From assembly GCF_004340905.1 (NCBI RefSeq), contig NZ_SLXD01000001.1:248001-312000 (forward strand): DNA of 64,000 bases, written 5' to 3'. The first letter of the stretch is position 1. Each line of letters starts with the position of its first letter. Below are positions 34,824 to 43,301 of this stretch, piece after piece. The position numbers and the translations under genes were made by a program. Origin of the DNA: Rubrivivax gelatinosus (GTDB lineage Bacteria > Pseudomonadota > Gammaproteobacteria > Burkholderiales > Burkholderiaceae_C). Under the pieces are notes generated by a model that searched no databases, was not told where the DNA came from, and saw only the letters and a program-made list of their open reading frames with translations.

Positions 34824-35302
34824 GCGCGGGAGCGTTGCACGCGCCGTGCCGGGGCGTGTGTCGCCGCGTGTTCGTGCACGCCGCCGGTGTGCGGCGCGGC
34901 CTCGGGCAGCGCGCCGTGGCCCAGGCTGGCGAGGATGCCGCAGGCCGCGCCATCGCCCGGCGTGCCGCAGCGTGCACGCAGCGTGCGCAGCGAGGCTTCC
35001 AGCGCGCGCAGTTCCTCGATGCGGTGCACGACGTGGCCGATGTGTTCGTCGAGCAGCGCATTGACGCCGCTGCAGTCGGCCGGCGGCGCGTCGCGGAAGG
35101 CGAGCAGCGCACGCACCTCGTCCAGCGACATGTCCAGCGCGCGGCACTGACGGATGAAGGCCAGGCGCTCCAGCTCGGCCTCGCCGTAGACGCGGTAGTT
35201 GCCGCCCGAACGCGGCGGCGCCGGCAGCAGGCCTTCGCGTTCGTAGTAGCGGATCGTTTCGACCGGCGTGCCGCAGGCCGCCGCGAGTTCACCGATGCGC
35301 AT
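34820..35302 (-). CDS. cadR: MerR family Cd(II)/Pb(II)-responsive regulator (CadR/PbrR type)
   Basis: The 160-residue protein has a MerR winged helix (RIGELAAACGTPVETIRYYEREGLLP, NYRVYGEAELERL) and a coiled coil. Cysteines lie at 77, 112 and 121, nearly the spacing of the metal ligands in CadR (77, 112, 119). A His-rich tail (GGVHEHAATH) adds possible ligands. ATG 35302 has GGAGG 7 bp upstream; a GTG one codon earlier is less likely. It diverges from the metal ATPase it should control. Confidence 0.9.
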   Translation of the reverse strand: MRIGELAAACGTPVETIRYYEREGLLPAPPRSGGNYRVYGEAELERLAFIRQCRALDMSLDEVRALLAFRDAPPADCSGVNALLDEHIGHVVHRIEELRALEASLRTLRARCGTPGDGAACGILASLGHGALPEAAPHTGGVHEHAATHAPARRVQRSRA

Positions 35303-35327
35303 CACCGTTCCTCCGTCGTGGGACCGC

Positions 35328-35358
35328 TTGACTCTAAACCCGCTACAGGGTCTGCAAT
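35328..35358 (+). promoter_or_regulatory. MerR-type promoter of the metal ATPase gene
   Basis: TTGACT (-35, 35328-35333) and TGCAAT (-10, 35353-35358) are 19 bp apart. The spacer contains a dyad (ACTCTA ... TACAGGGT) like PbrR/CadR/ZntR operators. The expected transcription start coincides with the ATG of the ATPase gene at 35365, implying a leaderless mRNA. Confidence 0.8.
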
Positions 35359-35364
35359 GGCGGC

Positions 35365-37731
35365 ATGGACACGAAGAAGAACGATTCCGACGGCTGCGGC
35401 GAAGGCTGCGGCTGCACGCCGGTGGCCACGGTGGCCTTGCCGATGCCGACGCGGCGGCGGCGCGCGCCGGAACCCGCCCACGAACATTCGCACGACCACG
35501 GGCATGAGCATGGGCACGACCACGCGCACGACCACGGCCATGCCCACACGCATGGCGACGCGCACGCGCACGAACACGACTGCTGCGGCGGCGCCTGCGC
35601 CGCGCCCGCCGACACCCAGCCCGACCCCGGCGGCCCCGGCCTGAGGCTGCGCATCCCGGCGATGGACTGCGCCGTCGAGGAAGGGCAGATCCGCCGCGCG
35701 CTCGAAGGCATCACGGGCATCCGCAGGCTGCATTTCGCGCTCGCCGAACGCACGCTGCGCCTGGACGCCGAACCCGCGGCGCGCGACGCCGCGCTGGCCG
35801 CCATCCGCCGCGCCGGCTTCGCCGCCGAGCCGCTGGCCGAAGACGCCGCGCCGCTGCCCTGGTGGCGCGCCGCCGGCCTGCCGCGCCTGGGCGCGGCGCT
35901 GGCGCTGGCCGCCGCTGCCGAGCTGCTGCACGCCCTGCTGCCCGCCTCCCAGACCGCCGAATGGGCCGGCATGGCGCTCGCCGCCGCGGCGATCGCACTG
36001 GCCGGCCTGGGCGTGCTGAAGAAGGGTTTCGCCGCGCTGGCGCGCCGCCGGCTGGACATCAACGCGCTGATGTCGGTGGCCGTCGTCGGCGCCTTCGCGA
36101 TCGGCCAGTGGCCCGAGGCCGCGATGGTGATGGCGCTCTACACGATCGCCGAGCTGATCGAGGCCCGCGCGGTGGACCGCGCGCGCGGCGCGATCGCCGC
36201 GCTGATGGCGATGGCGCCCGAGGTCGCGACGCTGCGCCGCGCCGGCGCCTGGGTCACGGTGCCGGTGGCCGAAGCCGCCGTCGGCGAGACGCTGCGCGTG
36301 CGCCCCGGAGAACGTTTCCCGGTCGACGCCGTGCTGAGCGAAGGCACGACCAGCGTCGACCAGGCCGCCGTCACCGGCGAAAGCCTGCCGGTGGACAAGC
36401 AGCCGGGCGACGCGCTGTTCGCCGGCACGCTGAACCTGTCGGGCGCGGTCGAGGCGCGCATCAGCGCGCCGGCCTCGCGTTCGACGCTGGCGCGCATCGT
36501 CGAGGCGGTCGAACACGCCCAGGCCTCGCGCGCGCCGACGCAGCGTTTCGTCGACCGCTTCGCCGCCGTCTACACGCCGGCGGTGTTCGCCGTCGCGCTG
36601 GCGGTGGCGCTGGGCGGGCCGTTCGTCGCCGGCTGGGCCTGGACCACGGCGATCTACAAGGCGCTGGTGCTGCTTGTCATCGCCTGCCCCTGCGCGCTGG
36701 TGATCTCGACGCCGGTGGCGCTGTCCAGCGGCCTGGCGGCGGCGGCGCGCCGCGGCGTGCTGCTCAAGGGCGGCGCGCATCTCGAAGCCGCGCGCCGCAT
36801 CCGCGCCGTGGCCTTCGACAAGACCGGCACGCTGACCGAGGGCCGGCCGCGTCTCGTGCACTGGCAGACGCTGGCCGGCGACGAGGCCGCGGCGCGTGCG
36901 CTGGGCGCGGCGCTGGCGGCGCAGACCGACCACCCGGTGTCACGCGCCATCGCCGCCGGCCTGGCACCGGCCGCAGCGGCCGCCGTCAGCGCGGTGCAGG
37001 CGCTGCACGGGCGTGGTGTCGTCGCCCAGGCCGAGGGCGCCGCCGTCTGGCTGGGCAGCCGCCGCCTGGCCGCCGAACGCGGCGCGCTGACACCCGAGCT
37101 CGAAGCCGCGCTGGCCGAGCACGAACGCCAGGGCCGCGGCCTCACGCTGCTGGGCCGCGGCGCGCAGGCGCTGGCGCTGTTCGCCGTTGCCGACACGCTG
37201 AAGCCCGGCGCGCGCGAAGCCGTCGCGGCGCTGAAGGCGCTGGGCGTGGTGCCGGTGATGCTGAGCGGCGACCACGGCGCCGCGGCGCAGGCGGTGGCCG
37301 CCGAAGCCGGCATCGCCGAAGTGCGCGCCGACCTGCTGCCCGAAGACAAGCTGGCCGCGATCGAGGACCTGCAGCGCCGCCACGGCCCGACGGCGATGGC
37401 CGGCGACGGCCTGAACGACGCCCCGGCGCTGGCGCGCAGCGACCTGGGCATCGCGATGGGTGCCGCCGGCACCGACGTCGCGATCGAGGCCGCCGACGTC
37501 GTCGTGATGAACGACGACCCGCGCCGCGTCGCCGAGACCGTGCGCCTGTCGCGTGCGACGCACGCGGTGCTGGTGCAGAACATCGTGCTGGCGCTGGGCA
37601 TCAAGGCGGTGTTCCTGGCGCTGGCGGTGTTCGACGACGCGACGATGTGGATGGCCGTCTTCGCCGACATGGGCGCCAGCCTGATCGTCGTCTTCAACGG
37701 CCTGCGGCTGCTGCGCCGCTCGAAAGGCTGA
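35365..37731 (+). CDS. cadA: heavy-metal P1B-type ATPase (Cd/Zn/Pb efflux)
   Basis: The 788-residue protein opens with a Cys-rich (GCGEGCGC) and very His-rich region (residues about 38-72, HD/HEHGH repeats) and a CCGGAC segment. An HMA-like domain follows (about 93-160), whose motif reads MDCAVEE with one Cys. The pump core has the transport motif CPC (Cys441, Cys443), phosphorylation site DKTGT (Asp485), a TGES actuator loop, a HP motif (DHPVS) and GDGLNDAPAL. This fits ZntA/CadA zinc-cadmium-lead exporters. Divergence from cadR and a MerR-type promoter support metal-induced expression. Confidence 0.95.
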   Translation: MDTKKNDSDGCGEGCGCTPVATVALPMPTRRRRAPEPAHEHSHDHGHEHGHDHAHDHGHAHTHGDAHAHEHDCCGGACAAPADTQPDPGGPGLRLRIPAMDCAVEEGQIRRALEGITGIRRLHFALAERTLRLDAEPAARDAALAAIRRAGFAAEPLAEDAAPLPWWRAAGLPRLGAALALAAAAELLHALLPASQTAEWAGMALAAAAIALAGLGVLKKGFAALARRRLDINALMSVAVVGAFAIGQWPEAAMVMALYTIAELIEARAVDRARGAIAALMAMAPEVATLRRAGAWVTVPVAEAAVGETLRVRPGERFPVDAVLSEGTTSVDQAAVTGESLPVDKQPGDALFAGTLNLSGAVEARISAPASRSTLARIVEAVEHAQASRAPTQRFVDRFAAVYTPAVFAVALAVALGGPFVAGWAWTTAIYKALVLLVIACPCALVISTPVALSSGLAAAARRGVLLKGGAHLEAARRIRAVAFDKTGTLTEGRPRLVHWQTLAGDEAAARALGAALAAQTDHPVSRAIAAGLAPAAAAAVSAVQALHGRGVVAQAEGAAVWLGSRRLAAERGALTPELEAALAEHERQGRGLTLLGRGAQALALFAVADTLKPGAREAVAALKALGVVPVMLSGDHGAAAQAVAAEAGIAEVRADLLPEDKLAAIEDLQRRHGPTAMAGDGLNDAPALARSDLGIAMGAAGTDVAIEAADVVVMNDDPRRVAETVRLSRATHAVLVQNIVLALGIKAVFLALAVFDDATMWMAVFADMGASLIVVFNGLRLLRRSKG

Positions 37732-38370
37732 TCAGCCGGGGCGGCGCGCCAGCATGCCGATCAGCGCCGCCCGGCCGACGTGCTGCGTGCCTTCGGCGAG
37801 TTCGGCTTCGTACTCGGCGAGGTCCAGGATCTCCAGCCCGGCGAAGGCCTCGCGCAGAAGCTCGGGCGTGTAGAGGTGGTCCACGCGCCCCGGCCCGCCG
37901 CTGCGGTAGGCCAGCTGCGCCGGCGTGTAGCCCTGCAGCACCAGGCAGCCGCCCGGACGCAGCGCACGCGCCATGCGCTCGAACAGGCGCGAGCGCGTCG
38001 GCGGGTCGGCGAACTGCACGAAAACCGCGGCCACCAGGTCGTAGGCCGCTTCGGGCCAGGCCCGGTCGTCGCAGCCGACGACCTCGTAGTGCACCGTGAC
38101 GCCGGCCTCGGCCGCCAGGCGCCGCGCCTTGGCCACCGCGACCTCCGAGATGTCGAAGGCGTCGACCTCGAAACCGCGCCGCGCCAGCCAGACGCTGTTG
38201 CGGCCTTCGCCGTCGGCGACACACAGCGCGCGCCCGCCCGCCGGCAGCCGGGCGGCCAGGCTCTCCAGATAGGCGTTGGGCGCCGTGCCGAACAGATAGC
38301 CCTCGGCGCGGTAACGCTGGTTCCAGCCGCCGGCGGGGTCGTCGAAGACGGGGGTGTTGTCTCTGCTCAT
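37732..38370 (-). CDS. class I SAM-dependent methyltransferase (TehB-like)
   Basis: The 212-residue protein has WNQRYRAEGYLFGTAPNAYL near the start, a pattern shared with TehB/thiopurine-type methyltransferases. Motif I is ALCVADGEGRNSVWLA (near 48-63), and FDISEVAVAKARRLA is the acidic strand end. MARALRPGGCLVLQGYTP follows. Such enzymes methylate tellurite, thiols or other small molecules; specificity is unknown. It is convergent with, and abuts, the metal ATPase gene (stops adjacent). Confidence 0.85.
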   Translation of the reverse strand: MSRDNTPVFDDPAGGWNQRYRAEGYLFGTAPNAYLESLAARLPAGGRALCVADGEGRNSVWLARRGFEVDAFDISEVAVAKARRLAAEAGVTVHYEVVGCDDRAWPEAAYDLVAAVFVQFADPPTRSRLFERMARALRPGGCLVLQGYTPAQLAYRSGGPGRVDHLYTPELLREAFAGLEILDLAEYEAELAEGTQHVGRAALIGMLARRPG

Positions 38371-38462
38371 GCGCCGATTGGGCCACGTCCCGGGAGGCCC
38401 CGCGGCCGGCACCGGAACCCCGGGGGGTAGCATCGCGGCGTCAGCTTTCCCGGAGCCCGTTC

Positions 38463-38891
38463 ATGCGCCGTGCCCTCGCCCTCGCCTGCCTCGTCTGCGC
38501 CCCTGCCGTCTTCGCTGCCGAGGACGGGCGCACCTTCGTCCCGATGACGCCGGCCGCCCAGGCCACGCTGCGCGACGAGATGCTGGGCAACCTGCGTGCG
38601 CTCAACGAGCTGATCGCGCTGCTGGCCGACGGCAAGCTGGCCGAGGCCGCCAAGGTGGCCGACACCGAACTCGGTTTCGGCGCGATGGGCCGCAACCGCT
38701 CGCTGCCGATGGACGCGCGCCCCGGGCCGCAGATGCCGCAGGAAATGCACCGCCTGGGCATCGAAGGCCACCAGGCGGCGACCCGTTTCGCCGAAGCCGC
38801 CAAAGCCGGCGACCAGGCGCTGGCGCTGCGCCGGCTGGGCGAGCTGACGACGAGCTGCGTCGTCTGCCACCACGCCTGGCGCACGCGCTGA
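38463..38891 (+). CDS. periplasmic c-type cytochrome, cytochrome c'-like
   Basis: The 142-residue protein has a signal peptide (MRRALALACLVCAPAVFAAED) and a four-helix-type body. A single haem motif CVVCHHAWRTR sits at the extreme C terminus, as in cytochrome c' and related class II cytochromes. The axial His is in the motif; a class II cytochrome would be high-spin or have a Met near the N terminus (several Met are available). Role and redox partner are unknown. Confidence 0.75.
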   Translation: MRRALALACLVCAPAVFAAEDGRTFVPMTPAAQATLRDEMLGNLRALNELIALLADGKLAEAAKVADTELGFGAMGRNRSLPMDARPGPQMPQEMHRLGIEGHQAATRFAEAAKAGDQALALRRLGELTTSCVVCHHAWRTR

Positions 38892-38900
38892 CGGCGCGGC

Positions 38901-39467
38901 TCAGAGCCGCGGGCGGTAGTCGAAAGCCGAGGCCGCGCGCGGGTCGGTGAAGGGCTCGACCGGCTGCGCGCGTGTGACCGCGGCGTTGACCAGCGAGGCC
39001 GGGAACACTTCCAGCCCGGTGTTGTAGAGCTCGACGTTGCGGCTGAAGATCGTCAGCGCCGCCGTCACTTCCTTCTGCAGGTCCACGAGCTGGGCCATCA
39101 GGTCGCGCAAGGCGCCGGCGGCCTGCAGCTCGGGGTAGGCCTCGACGGCGATGCGCAGGCTCTTCAGCAGCTCGGCGCTGGCGCGTTCGGCCTGGGCCAG
39201 CGCGATGCCGTCGGGCTGCGCGCCCAGGCGGCCCAGGCTCTCGCGCAGCTGCGTCACGCTGGTCAGCAGGCCGCGTTCGTACTCCTGGTAGGAGCCGACC
39301 AGCTCCTCCAGCCTGGGCAGGGTCTGCTGCTTCTGGCGTTCGTAGGCCAGCACGTCGGCCCAGGCGCGGCGCACCGCGTTGCGGCGCGAGACGATGCCGT
39401 TGTGGATGAGGACGACGCCGCAAGCGACGGCGATGGCGGCCAGCACGACGATCAGGGTGGTGTTCAC
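38901..39467 (-). CDS. LemA family membrane protein
   Basis: The 188-residue protein starts at GTG (39467) with an N-terminal helix (TTLIVVLAAIAVACGVVLIHNGIV). The LemA core then follows: RRNAVRRAWADVLAYERQKQQTLPRLEELVGSY and, later, EAYPELQAAGALRDLMAQLVDLQKEVTAALTIFSRNVELYNT. LemA proteins are helical, anchored in the membrane and of unknown function. Its start overlaps the stop of the upstream membrane protein gene, a usual LemA companion arrangement. Confidence 0.92.
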   Translation of the reverse strand: MNTTLIVVLAAIAVACGVVLIHNGIVSRRNAVRRAWADVLAYERQKQQTLPRLEELVGSYQEYERGLLTSVTQLRESLGRLGAQPDGIALAQAERASAELLKSLRIAVEAYPELQAAGALRDLMAQLVDLQKEVTAALTIFSRNVELYNTGLEVFPASLVNAAVTRAQPVEPFTDPRAASAFDYRPRL

Positions 39468-40486
39468 GGGAAGGCCTTTCGGGACGGGATCGGGGGTGCG
39501 GGCTCGGCGCGCGGCTGCAGCCCGTCGGCGGCGTCGCACAGCGCGCGCAGCAGCGTCGTCAGCGCCTCGAGCTTGGGCATCGTGGCCGTCGACCGCACGC
39601 GCCAGCGCAGCTCGTCGAGGCGGTCGGTTCGCTGGCGGGCGTCGGCACGCACGAGCAGGTCGTCGTCGGAGAACGAGATGCAGCCGCTGTCGCCGATGAA
39701 GTGCAGGTCCAGCGCGCGGAAGTGGCGCCCGGTCTCGACGAAGGTCTGCACGACGGACGGCGTCAGCAGGCGCGCGGCCTGCATCTCGCTGGCCGCGCCG
39801 ACGCGCCAGCGCTCGCCGAACTCGATCGACGCGGTGCTCCAGGGCACCGGCATGTTCGGCTTGCGCACTTCGGAAACGGCCAGCACCAGCGGCAGCGCCA
39901 GCGAGACGACGACGCCGTGGCGGTCGTGCGTCGTGCGCTGCGTCTCGTCGTGCTGCTTGCCGTCGGCGTCGGTGCGGGTGCTGTGCCGCACCTCGACCCA
40001 GCGGAAGCGGTAGCAGGCGATCCGGTGCGTGCCGCCGGCTTCGTCGGTCCACTCGCCCTCGACGAGGCGGTCGATGGTCTGGCTCTCGTCGCCGCGTTCG
40101 AAGTCGGGGAAACGTTCGCGCCATTCGCGCCACAGCGCAGGGCCGTCGCGCTGCACCGCGCTCAGGCCGCGGTCGAGCATCGCCGCCTGGCCGAGCACGG
40201 TGTCGATGAAGCGCCGTCGCGCCGCGAAGGCCGCCACCGGCAGGCCGCCGGCCAGCAGCACGACGAGCAGCGCCGCCAGCGCCTGGCCGTCTTCGCCGGC
40301 CTGGTGGCGCCAGGCCGCGGCCAGCACCGCCAGCACCGCGACGGCGATCGCCGGCAGCGGGTCGGCGCGCACGATGCGGCCGTCGGGGCCGGCGTGGCGG
40401 GCGAGTTCGGCCAGCAGCAGCTCCTTGGACGGCAGCGCCGACGCGAGCCGCGCGGCGCGGCGCAGGCGCATCAGGTGGCGGATCAT
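39464..40486 (-). CDS. membrane protein, LemA partner (DUF3137-like)
   Basis: The 340-residue protein has two adjacent membrane helices (about 55-95) and a large soluble C-terminal domain with FRWVEVRHSTRTDADGKQ, FGERWRVGAASEMQAARLLTPSVVQTFVE and FIGDSGCISFSDDDLLV. This layout, and the position directly upstream of lemA with a 4-bp overlap, matches DUF3137-type partners of LemA, but the family call is tentative. The start MIRHLMRLRR at 40486 is chosen over an upstream Pro-rich extension. Confidence 0.65.
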   Translation of the reverse strand: MIRHLMRLRRAARLASALPSKELLLAELARHAGPDGRIVRADPLPAIAVAVLAVLAAAWRHQAGEDGQALAALLVVLLAGGLPVAAFAARRRFIDTVLGQAAMLDRGLSAVQRDGPALWREWRERFPDFERGDESQTIDRLVEGEWTDEAGGTHRIACYRFRWVEVRHSTRTDADGKQHDETQRTTHDRHGVVVSLALPLVLAVSEVRKPNMPVPWSTASIEFGERWRVGAASEMQAARLLTPSVVQTFVETGRHFRALDLHFIGDSGCISFSDDDLLVRADARQRTDRLDELRWRVRSTATMPKLEALTTLLRALCDAADGLQPRAEPAPPIPSRKAFP

Positions 40487-40573
40487 CGGCCGGGGCGGGG
40501 GCGGGTTCTGGGCGGCATCGGCGCGCCGCAGCATGCCACGCGCAGGCTGTCGCGGGGGGTCATGCCCCGTTAT

Positions 40574-40590
40574 CGGCGCCTCAGGCGCCG
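40574..40590 (-). terminator. GC hairpin after the HExxH protein gene
   Basis: CGGCGCC-TCA-GGCGCCG forms a perfect 7-bp stem, 10 bases past the stop codon of the minus-strand gene at 40601. There is no T-run, so it may be a weak or Rho-assisted terminator. Confidence 0.4.
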
Positions 40591-40600
40591 ACGTTGAATC

Positions 40601-41233
40601 TCAGCGGGTCGCGGCCGAGACACGCGTCCAGAGCGCTGCCGCGGCGGCAGCCGGCGCGCCGTCGCCCAGGCCGGCGCTGGCGGCGTCCACCCAGTCCAGC
40701 GTGTCGTGCGCGCCGCCGGGCACGCGGTCGCGGCGGCGTTCGGCCACCAGCCAGGCGTGCATCGCCGCGTAGTCGGCCGGGCGGCGGGCCTGGATCCAGG
40801 CCAGGCCGGCGAGGTCGGCCCAGGCTTCTTCGCCACGTTCGGGATTGGCGGCAGCGTCGGCACCCGGCGGGCGGCCATGCCAGGCGCCCTGCACGTGGCG
40901 TTCGCAGTGCGCGACCTCGTGCGCGGCCATCAGCTCCAGCGCCAAGTCCTCGCGGCCGGGCGGCAGGCGTTCCAGCGTCGCTTCGGCTTCGGGGTTGGCG
41001 CGCATCGACAGCACGAACTTGCAGCGCCCGTCGACGAAACCCAGCGCCAGCGGCGCCAGCCCGGTGGTGGGCTGCGGCTGCACGACGATGTCCAGCGGCA
41101 GGCCGCGCGCCTCGGCGTCGGCCAGCACCGGCGCGGCACCACGCAGCCAGCGGGTCTCGGTGGCGGTCAGCCCACCGGCGGCCGCCGGCAGCGCCGCGGC
41201 GAGCATGAAGCCGAAAACGATCGTCTGCCGCAC
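40601..41233 (-). CDS. exported putative zinc metalloprotease-like protein (HExxH)
   Basis: The 210-residue protein has a signal peptide (MRQTIVFGFMLAAALPAAAGG). The mature protein has AAHEVAHCERH (His105, Glu106, His109), a zincin-type motif, and a downstream GEEAWADLAGLAW in which Glu137 or Asp140 could be the third zinc ligand. No known peptidase family was recognised. Two Cys (71 and 110) could form a disulfide in the periplasm. Enzymatic activity is an inference from the motif. Confidence 0.65.
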   Translation of the reverse strand: MRQTIVFGFMLAAALPAAAGGLTATETRWLRGAAPVLADAEARGLPLDIVVQPQPTTGLAPLALGFVDGRCKFVLSMRANPEAEATLERLPPGREDLALELMAAHEVAHCERHVQGAWHGRPPGADAAANPERGEEAWADLAGLAWIQARRPADYAAMHAWLVAERRRDRVPGGAHDTLDWVDAASAGLGDGAPAAAAAALWTRVSAATR

Positions 41234-41305
41234 CTGCGTCTCCCGCCGTTGCCGATCCCGGCTCTTCGGCCGGGACGCGGGGCGGTTGAGTGCTGCGGCA
41301 GACCG

Positions 41306-41797
41306 TTACATCGGCGAGCCGCCGGCCCGCCGCGGCCGCGGGAAGAACCGTTCGCCCAGTGCGGCGTTGTCGACCTGCACCAGGTCCTTGTCGAACTGCC
41401 GGCCCAGGCGCTGCTGCACCTGCGGCGAAAACGCCTTGCGCAGCAGGCCGAGGAAACGCGGCGCGGCGGCCAGATGCAGCTCGTCGAAGCGGTGCGCCAG
41501 CGCCGCTTCGTGCAGCCGCGCCGCGACACGGCGCGCGAAGCTCTCGGCTTCGTGGTGGCGTTCGTCCTCGCCGGCCGAGGTGGTGGCGGTGCCGCCGCGC
41601 GTGCTTTCGGGCGCGCCGGCGGGCACGCCGCCGGTGCGGCGGCCGACGGCGTCGTCACGCAGATCGCGGCCGCGCGCGTGCGCCGCCGGGTCGGTCAGTT
41701 CCTCGATCGGTTCGAGCGCACCGCCGCCGTCGGGGCGGCGCAGCAAACGTGCGATGGCCTCGTCGGCCACCAGCACCCAGATCGTCTTGTCGTCCAT
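41306..41797 (-). CDS. host attachment family protein
   Basis: The 163-residue protein matches the 'protein required for attachment to host cells' family: KTIWVLVADEAIARLL at the N terminus, an acidic and poorly conserved middle, ESFARRVAARLHEAALAHRFDELHLAAAPRFLGLLRK, then a KDLVQVDNAALGE end. The domain resembles the eRF1 domain 1/baeRF fold. Despite the name, it is common in non-pathogens. The start MDDKTIWVL at 41797 is standard. Confidence 0.8.
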   Translation of the reverse strand: MDDKTIWVLVADEAIARLLRRPDGGGALEPIEELTDPAAHARGRDLRDDAVGRRTGGVPAGAPESTRGGTATTSAGEDERHHEAESFARRVAARLHEAALAHRFDELHLAAAPRFLGLLRKAFSPQVQQRLGRQFDKDLVQVDNAALGERFFPRPRRAGGSPM

Positions 41798-41852
41798 GCC
41801 GGCTCCTGCGGTCAAGATGCCGCGAAAGCCGGCAAGCCGCGTTCCGCCGGCC

Positions 41853-42323
41853 TCAGGACGCCATCTGGCTCTGCAGGTAGTTCGGCAGCGTCACCAGGCC
41901 GATCAGGCGCAGCTGCTGCTCCAGCCAGTGGGCGTGGTCCTGCTCGGTGTCGTCGAGCATCGGCAGCAGGATGTCGCGCGTGACGTAGTCGCGTTCGGCT
42001 TCGCACAGCGCCATCACCTCGCGCAGGTGCTGCACGACACGCAGTTCGACGGCCAGGTCGTTCTGCAGGATCGACGGCACGTCGTGGCCGACGTCCAGCG
42101 CGTTGGGCGTCATGCGCGGCGTGCCGCCCAGCATCAGGATGCGGCGGATCAGCGCGTCGGCGTGCGCCGTCTCGTCTTCCATCTCGTGGCCGATGCGGTC
42201 GGCCAGCTTCGCCAGGCCCCATTCGGAGAGCATGCGCGAATGGATGAAGTACTGGTCGCGCGCGGCGAGCTCGTCGACCAGCAGCGCGTTCAGCGCGTCG
42301 AGGATGGCGGGGTGACCTTGCAT
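41853..42323 (-). CDS. bfr: bacterioferritin-like protein without the haem-ligand Met
   Basis: This is a 156-residue ferritin-fold protein of bacterioferritin type (MQGHPAILDALNALLVDEL..., HSRMLSEWGL). The di-iron ligands are present: Glu18, Glu51, His54, Glu93, Glu127 and His130. Position 52, Met in haem-containing bacterioferritins, is Thr here (HEMEDETAHAD). The subunit should therefore oxidise and store iron but not bind haem in the usual inter-subunit site. It might pair with a second Met52-bearing subunit encoded elsewhere. No Bfd ferredoxin gene is adjacent. Confidence 0.88.
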   Translation of the reverse strand: MQGHPAILDALNALLVDELAARDQYFIHSRMLSEWGLAKLADRIGHEMEDETAHADALIRRILMLGGTPRMTPNALDVGHDVPSILQNDLAVELRVVQHLREVMALCEAERDYVTRDILLPMLDDTEQDHAHWLEQQLRLIGLVTLPNYLQSQMAS

Positions 42324-42465
42324 CGGCTTGTCTCCTGGCGGGGCAAATTCGCGCAAATCGTACGCTGCCCCCGGGGTCTTTGCAGGGCGCGGGTCTGCGG
42401 GTTGGCCGCAGGGCCGTGACGGCGCGCACGCGCGAGACTGCAGTCCCGCCCGCTTCACGCACCCG

Positions 42466-43008
42466 ATGCCCCCGAGCCGCCTGCGCCGCCCGCCCCTGCC
42501 CCGCCCCGGCGCCGACGACGCCGTGCGCGAAACGCTGGCCTTCATCCGCGCGCACAGCGCGATCCGCTTCATCGCGCTGCCGTTCTTCCTCGGCGCGATC
42601 GCGGCGCTGGCCAAGGTTTACTACGACGACGAGCCGCCGCCGTCGCCGACGCTGCTGGCCGCCACCGGACTCCTGCTCAGCCTGGTGGCCGGCACGATCG
42701 AAGTCGTGCTGTCGCGCAACCTGATCGCCTGGTGGCACGCGCTGGACCGGCACTTCGCCCGCGCGCCGCACTGGCGGCTGGTGCGGGCGCACCGTGATCC
42801 AGGCGCACTGACGGCGGCGCGCTGGACGCTGTTCCTGCCCTACGTCGCGGCCTTCGTCTTCTGGCTCGTGCAGCTGGCCGGCTGCATCGCGCCGGCCGGG
42901 CGCGGCGGCGCGGTGCTGGTGTTCGCGCTCTTGCTGGCGCTGCTGCTGTGTTCGGGCGCCGGCGCCGTCTGGCGCCGCGCCGCTCAGGAGCCGCCTTCGG
43001 GCACGTAG
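42466..43008 (+). CDS. membrane protein, unknown function
   Basis: The 180-residue protein has four predicted membrane helices (about 33-50, 64-88, 120-140 and 147-168) and an arginine-rich N terminus. It is on the opposite strand to its neighbours, and its last 25 bases overlap the 3' end of the DUF2149 gene. The start at ATG 42466 is uncertain, as longer forms without a clear ribosome site exist. No family was recognised. Confidence 0.5.
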   Translation: MPPSRLRRPPLPRPGADDAVRETLAFIRAHSAIRFIALPFFLGAIAALAKVYYDDEPPPSPTLLAATGLLLSLVAGTIEVVLSRNLIAWWHALDRHFARAPHWRLVRAHRDPGALTAARWTLFLPYVAAFVFWLVQLAGCIAPAGRGGAVLVFALLLALLLCSGAGAVWRRAAQEPPSGT

Positions 43009-43301
43009 ACGATGGAACCGTCCTTCATCCGGTAGGCGACGCCGGCCTTCTCGCCATCGCCGCTGCCGATCGCGCCGCTGGCCTTGTAGCGCTCGATCTT
43101 CTCGCCCTTCTTGACGACCATCTCCATGCTCGGTTTGCCCGGGTCGGTGATGACGGTGACGTCGCGCTTGGAGAACGGGTTCATCAGCGGGTTCTGCGCC
43201 ACCGTGATCAGCAGCGCGGCGATGACGACGAGGAAGATGTCGATCAGGTTGACGACCGAGAGGATGGGGTCGTCGTCCTGCGGTTCGTGCAGCAGCTTCA
43301 T
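42984..43301 (-). CDS. DUF2149 family protein
   Basis: The 105-residue protein has one membrane helix (about 15-36, VVNLIDIFLVVIAALLITVAQ) then a short periplasmic domain (KPSMEMVVKKGEKIERYKASG, GVAYRMKDGSIVYVPEG). It resembles DUF2149, which accompanies CobN-family and ExbB-like genes, and is shaped like ExbD/TolR: one anchor and a small periplasmic domain, with Asp21 in the helix. It is coupled to the ExbB-type gene by a 4-bp overlap and closes the haem locus. Confidence 0.85.
   Translation of the reverse strand: MKLLHEPQDDDPILSVVNLIDIFLVVIAALLITVAQNPLMNPFSKRDVTVITDPGKPSMEMVVKKGEKIERYKASGAIGSGDGEKAGVAYRMKDGSIVYVPEGGS

Noticed and set aside
35480..35580. Repetitive CAC/GAC-rich DNA resembling a short repeat array
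   Set aside because: It encodes the His-rich metal-binding segment of the P-type ATPase; the repetition comes from His/Asp/Gly codons and is not a CRISPR or satellite.
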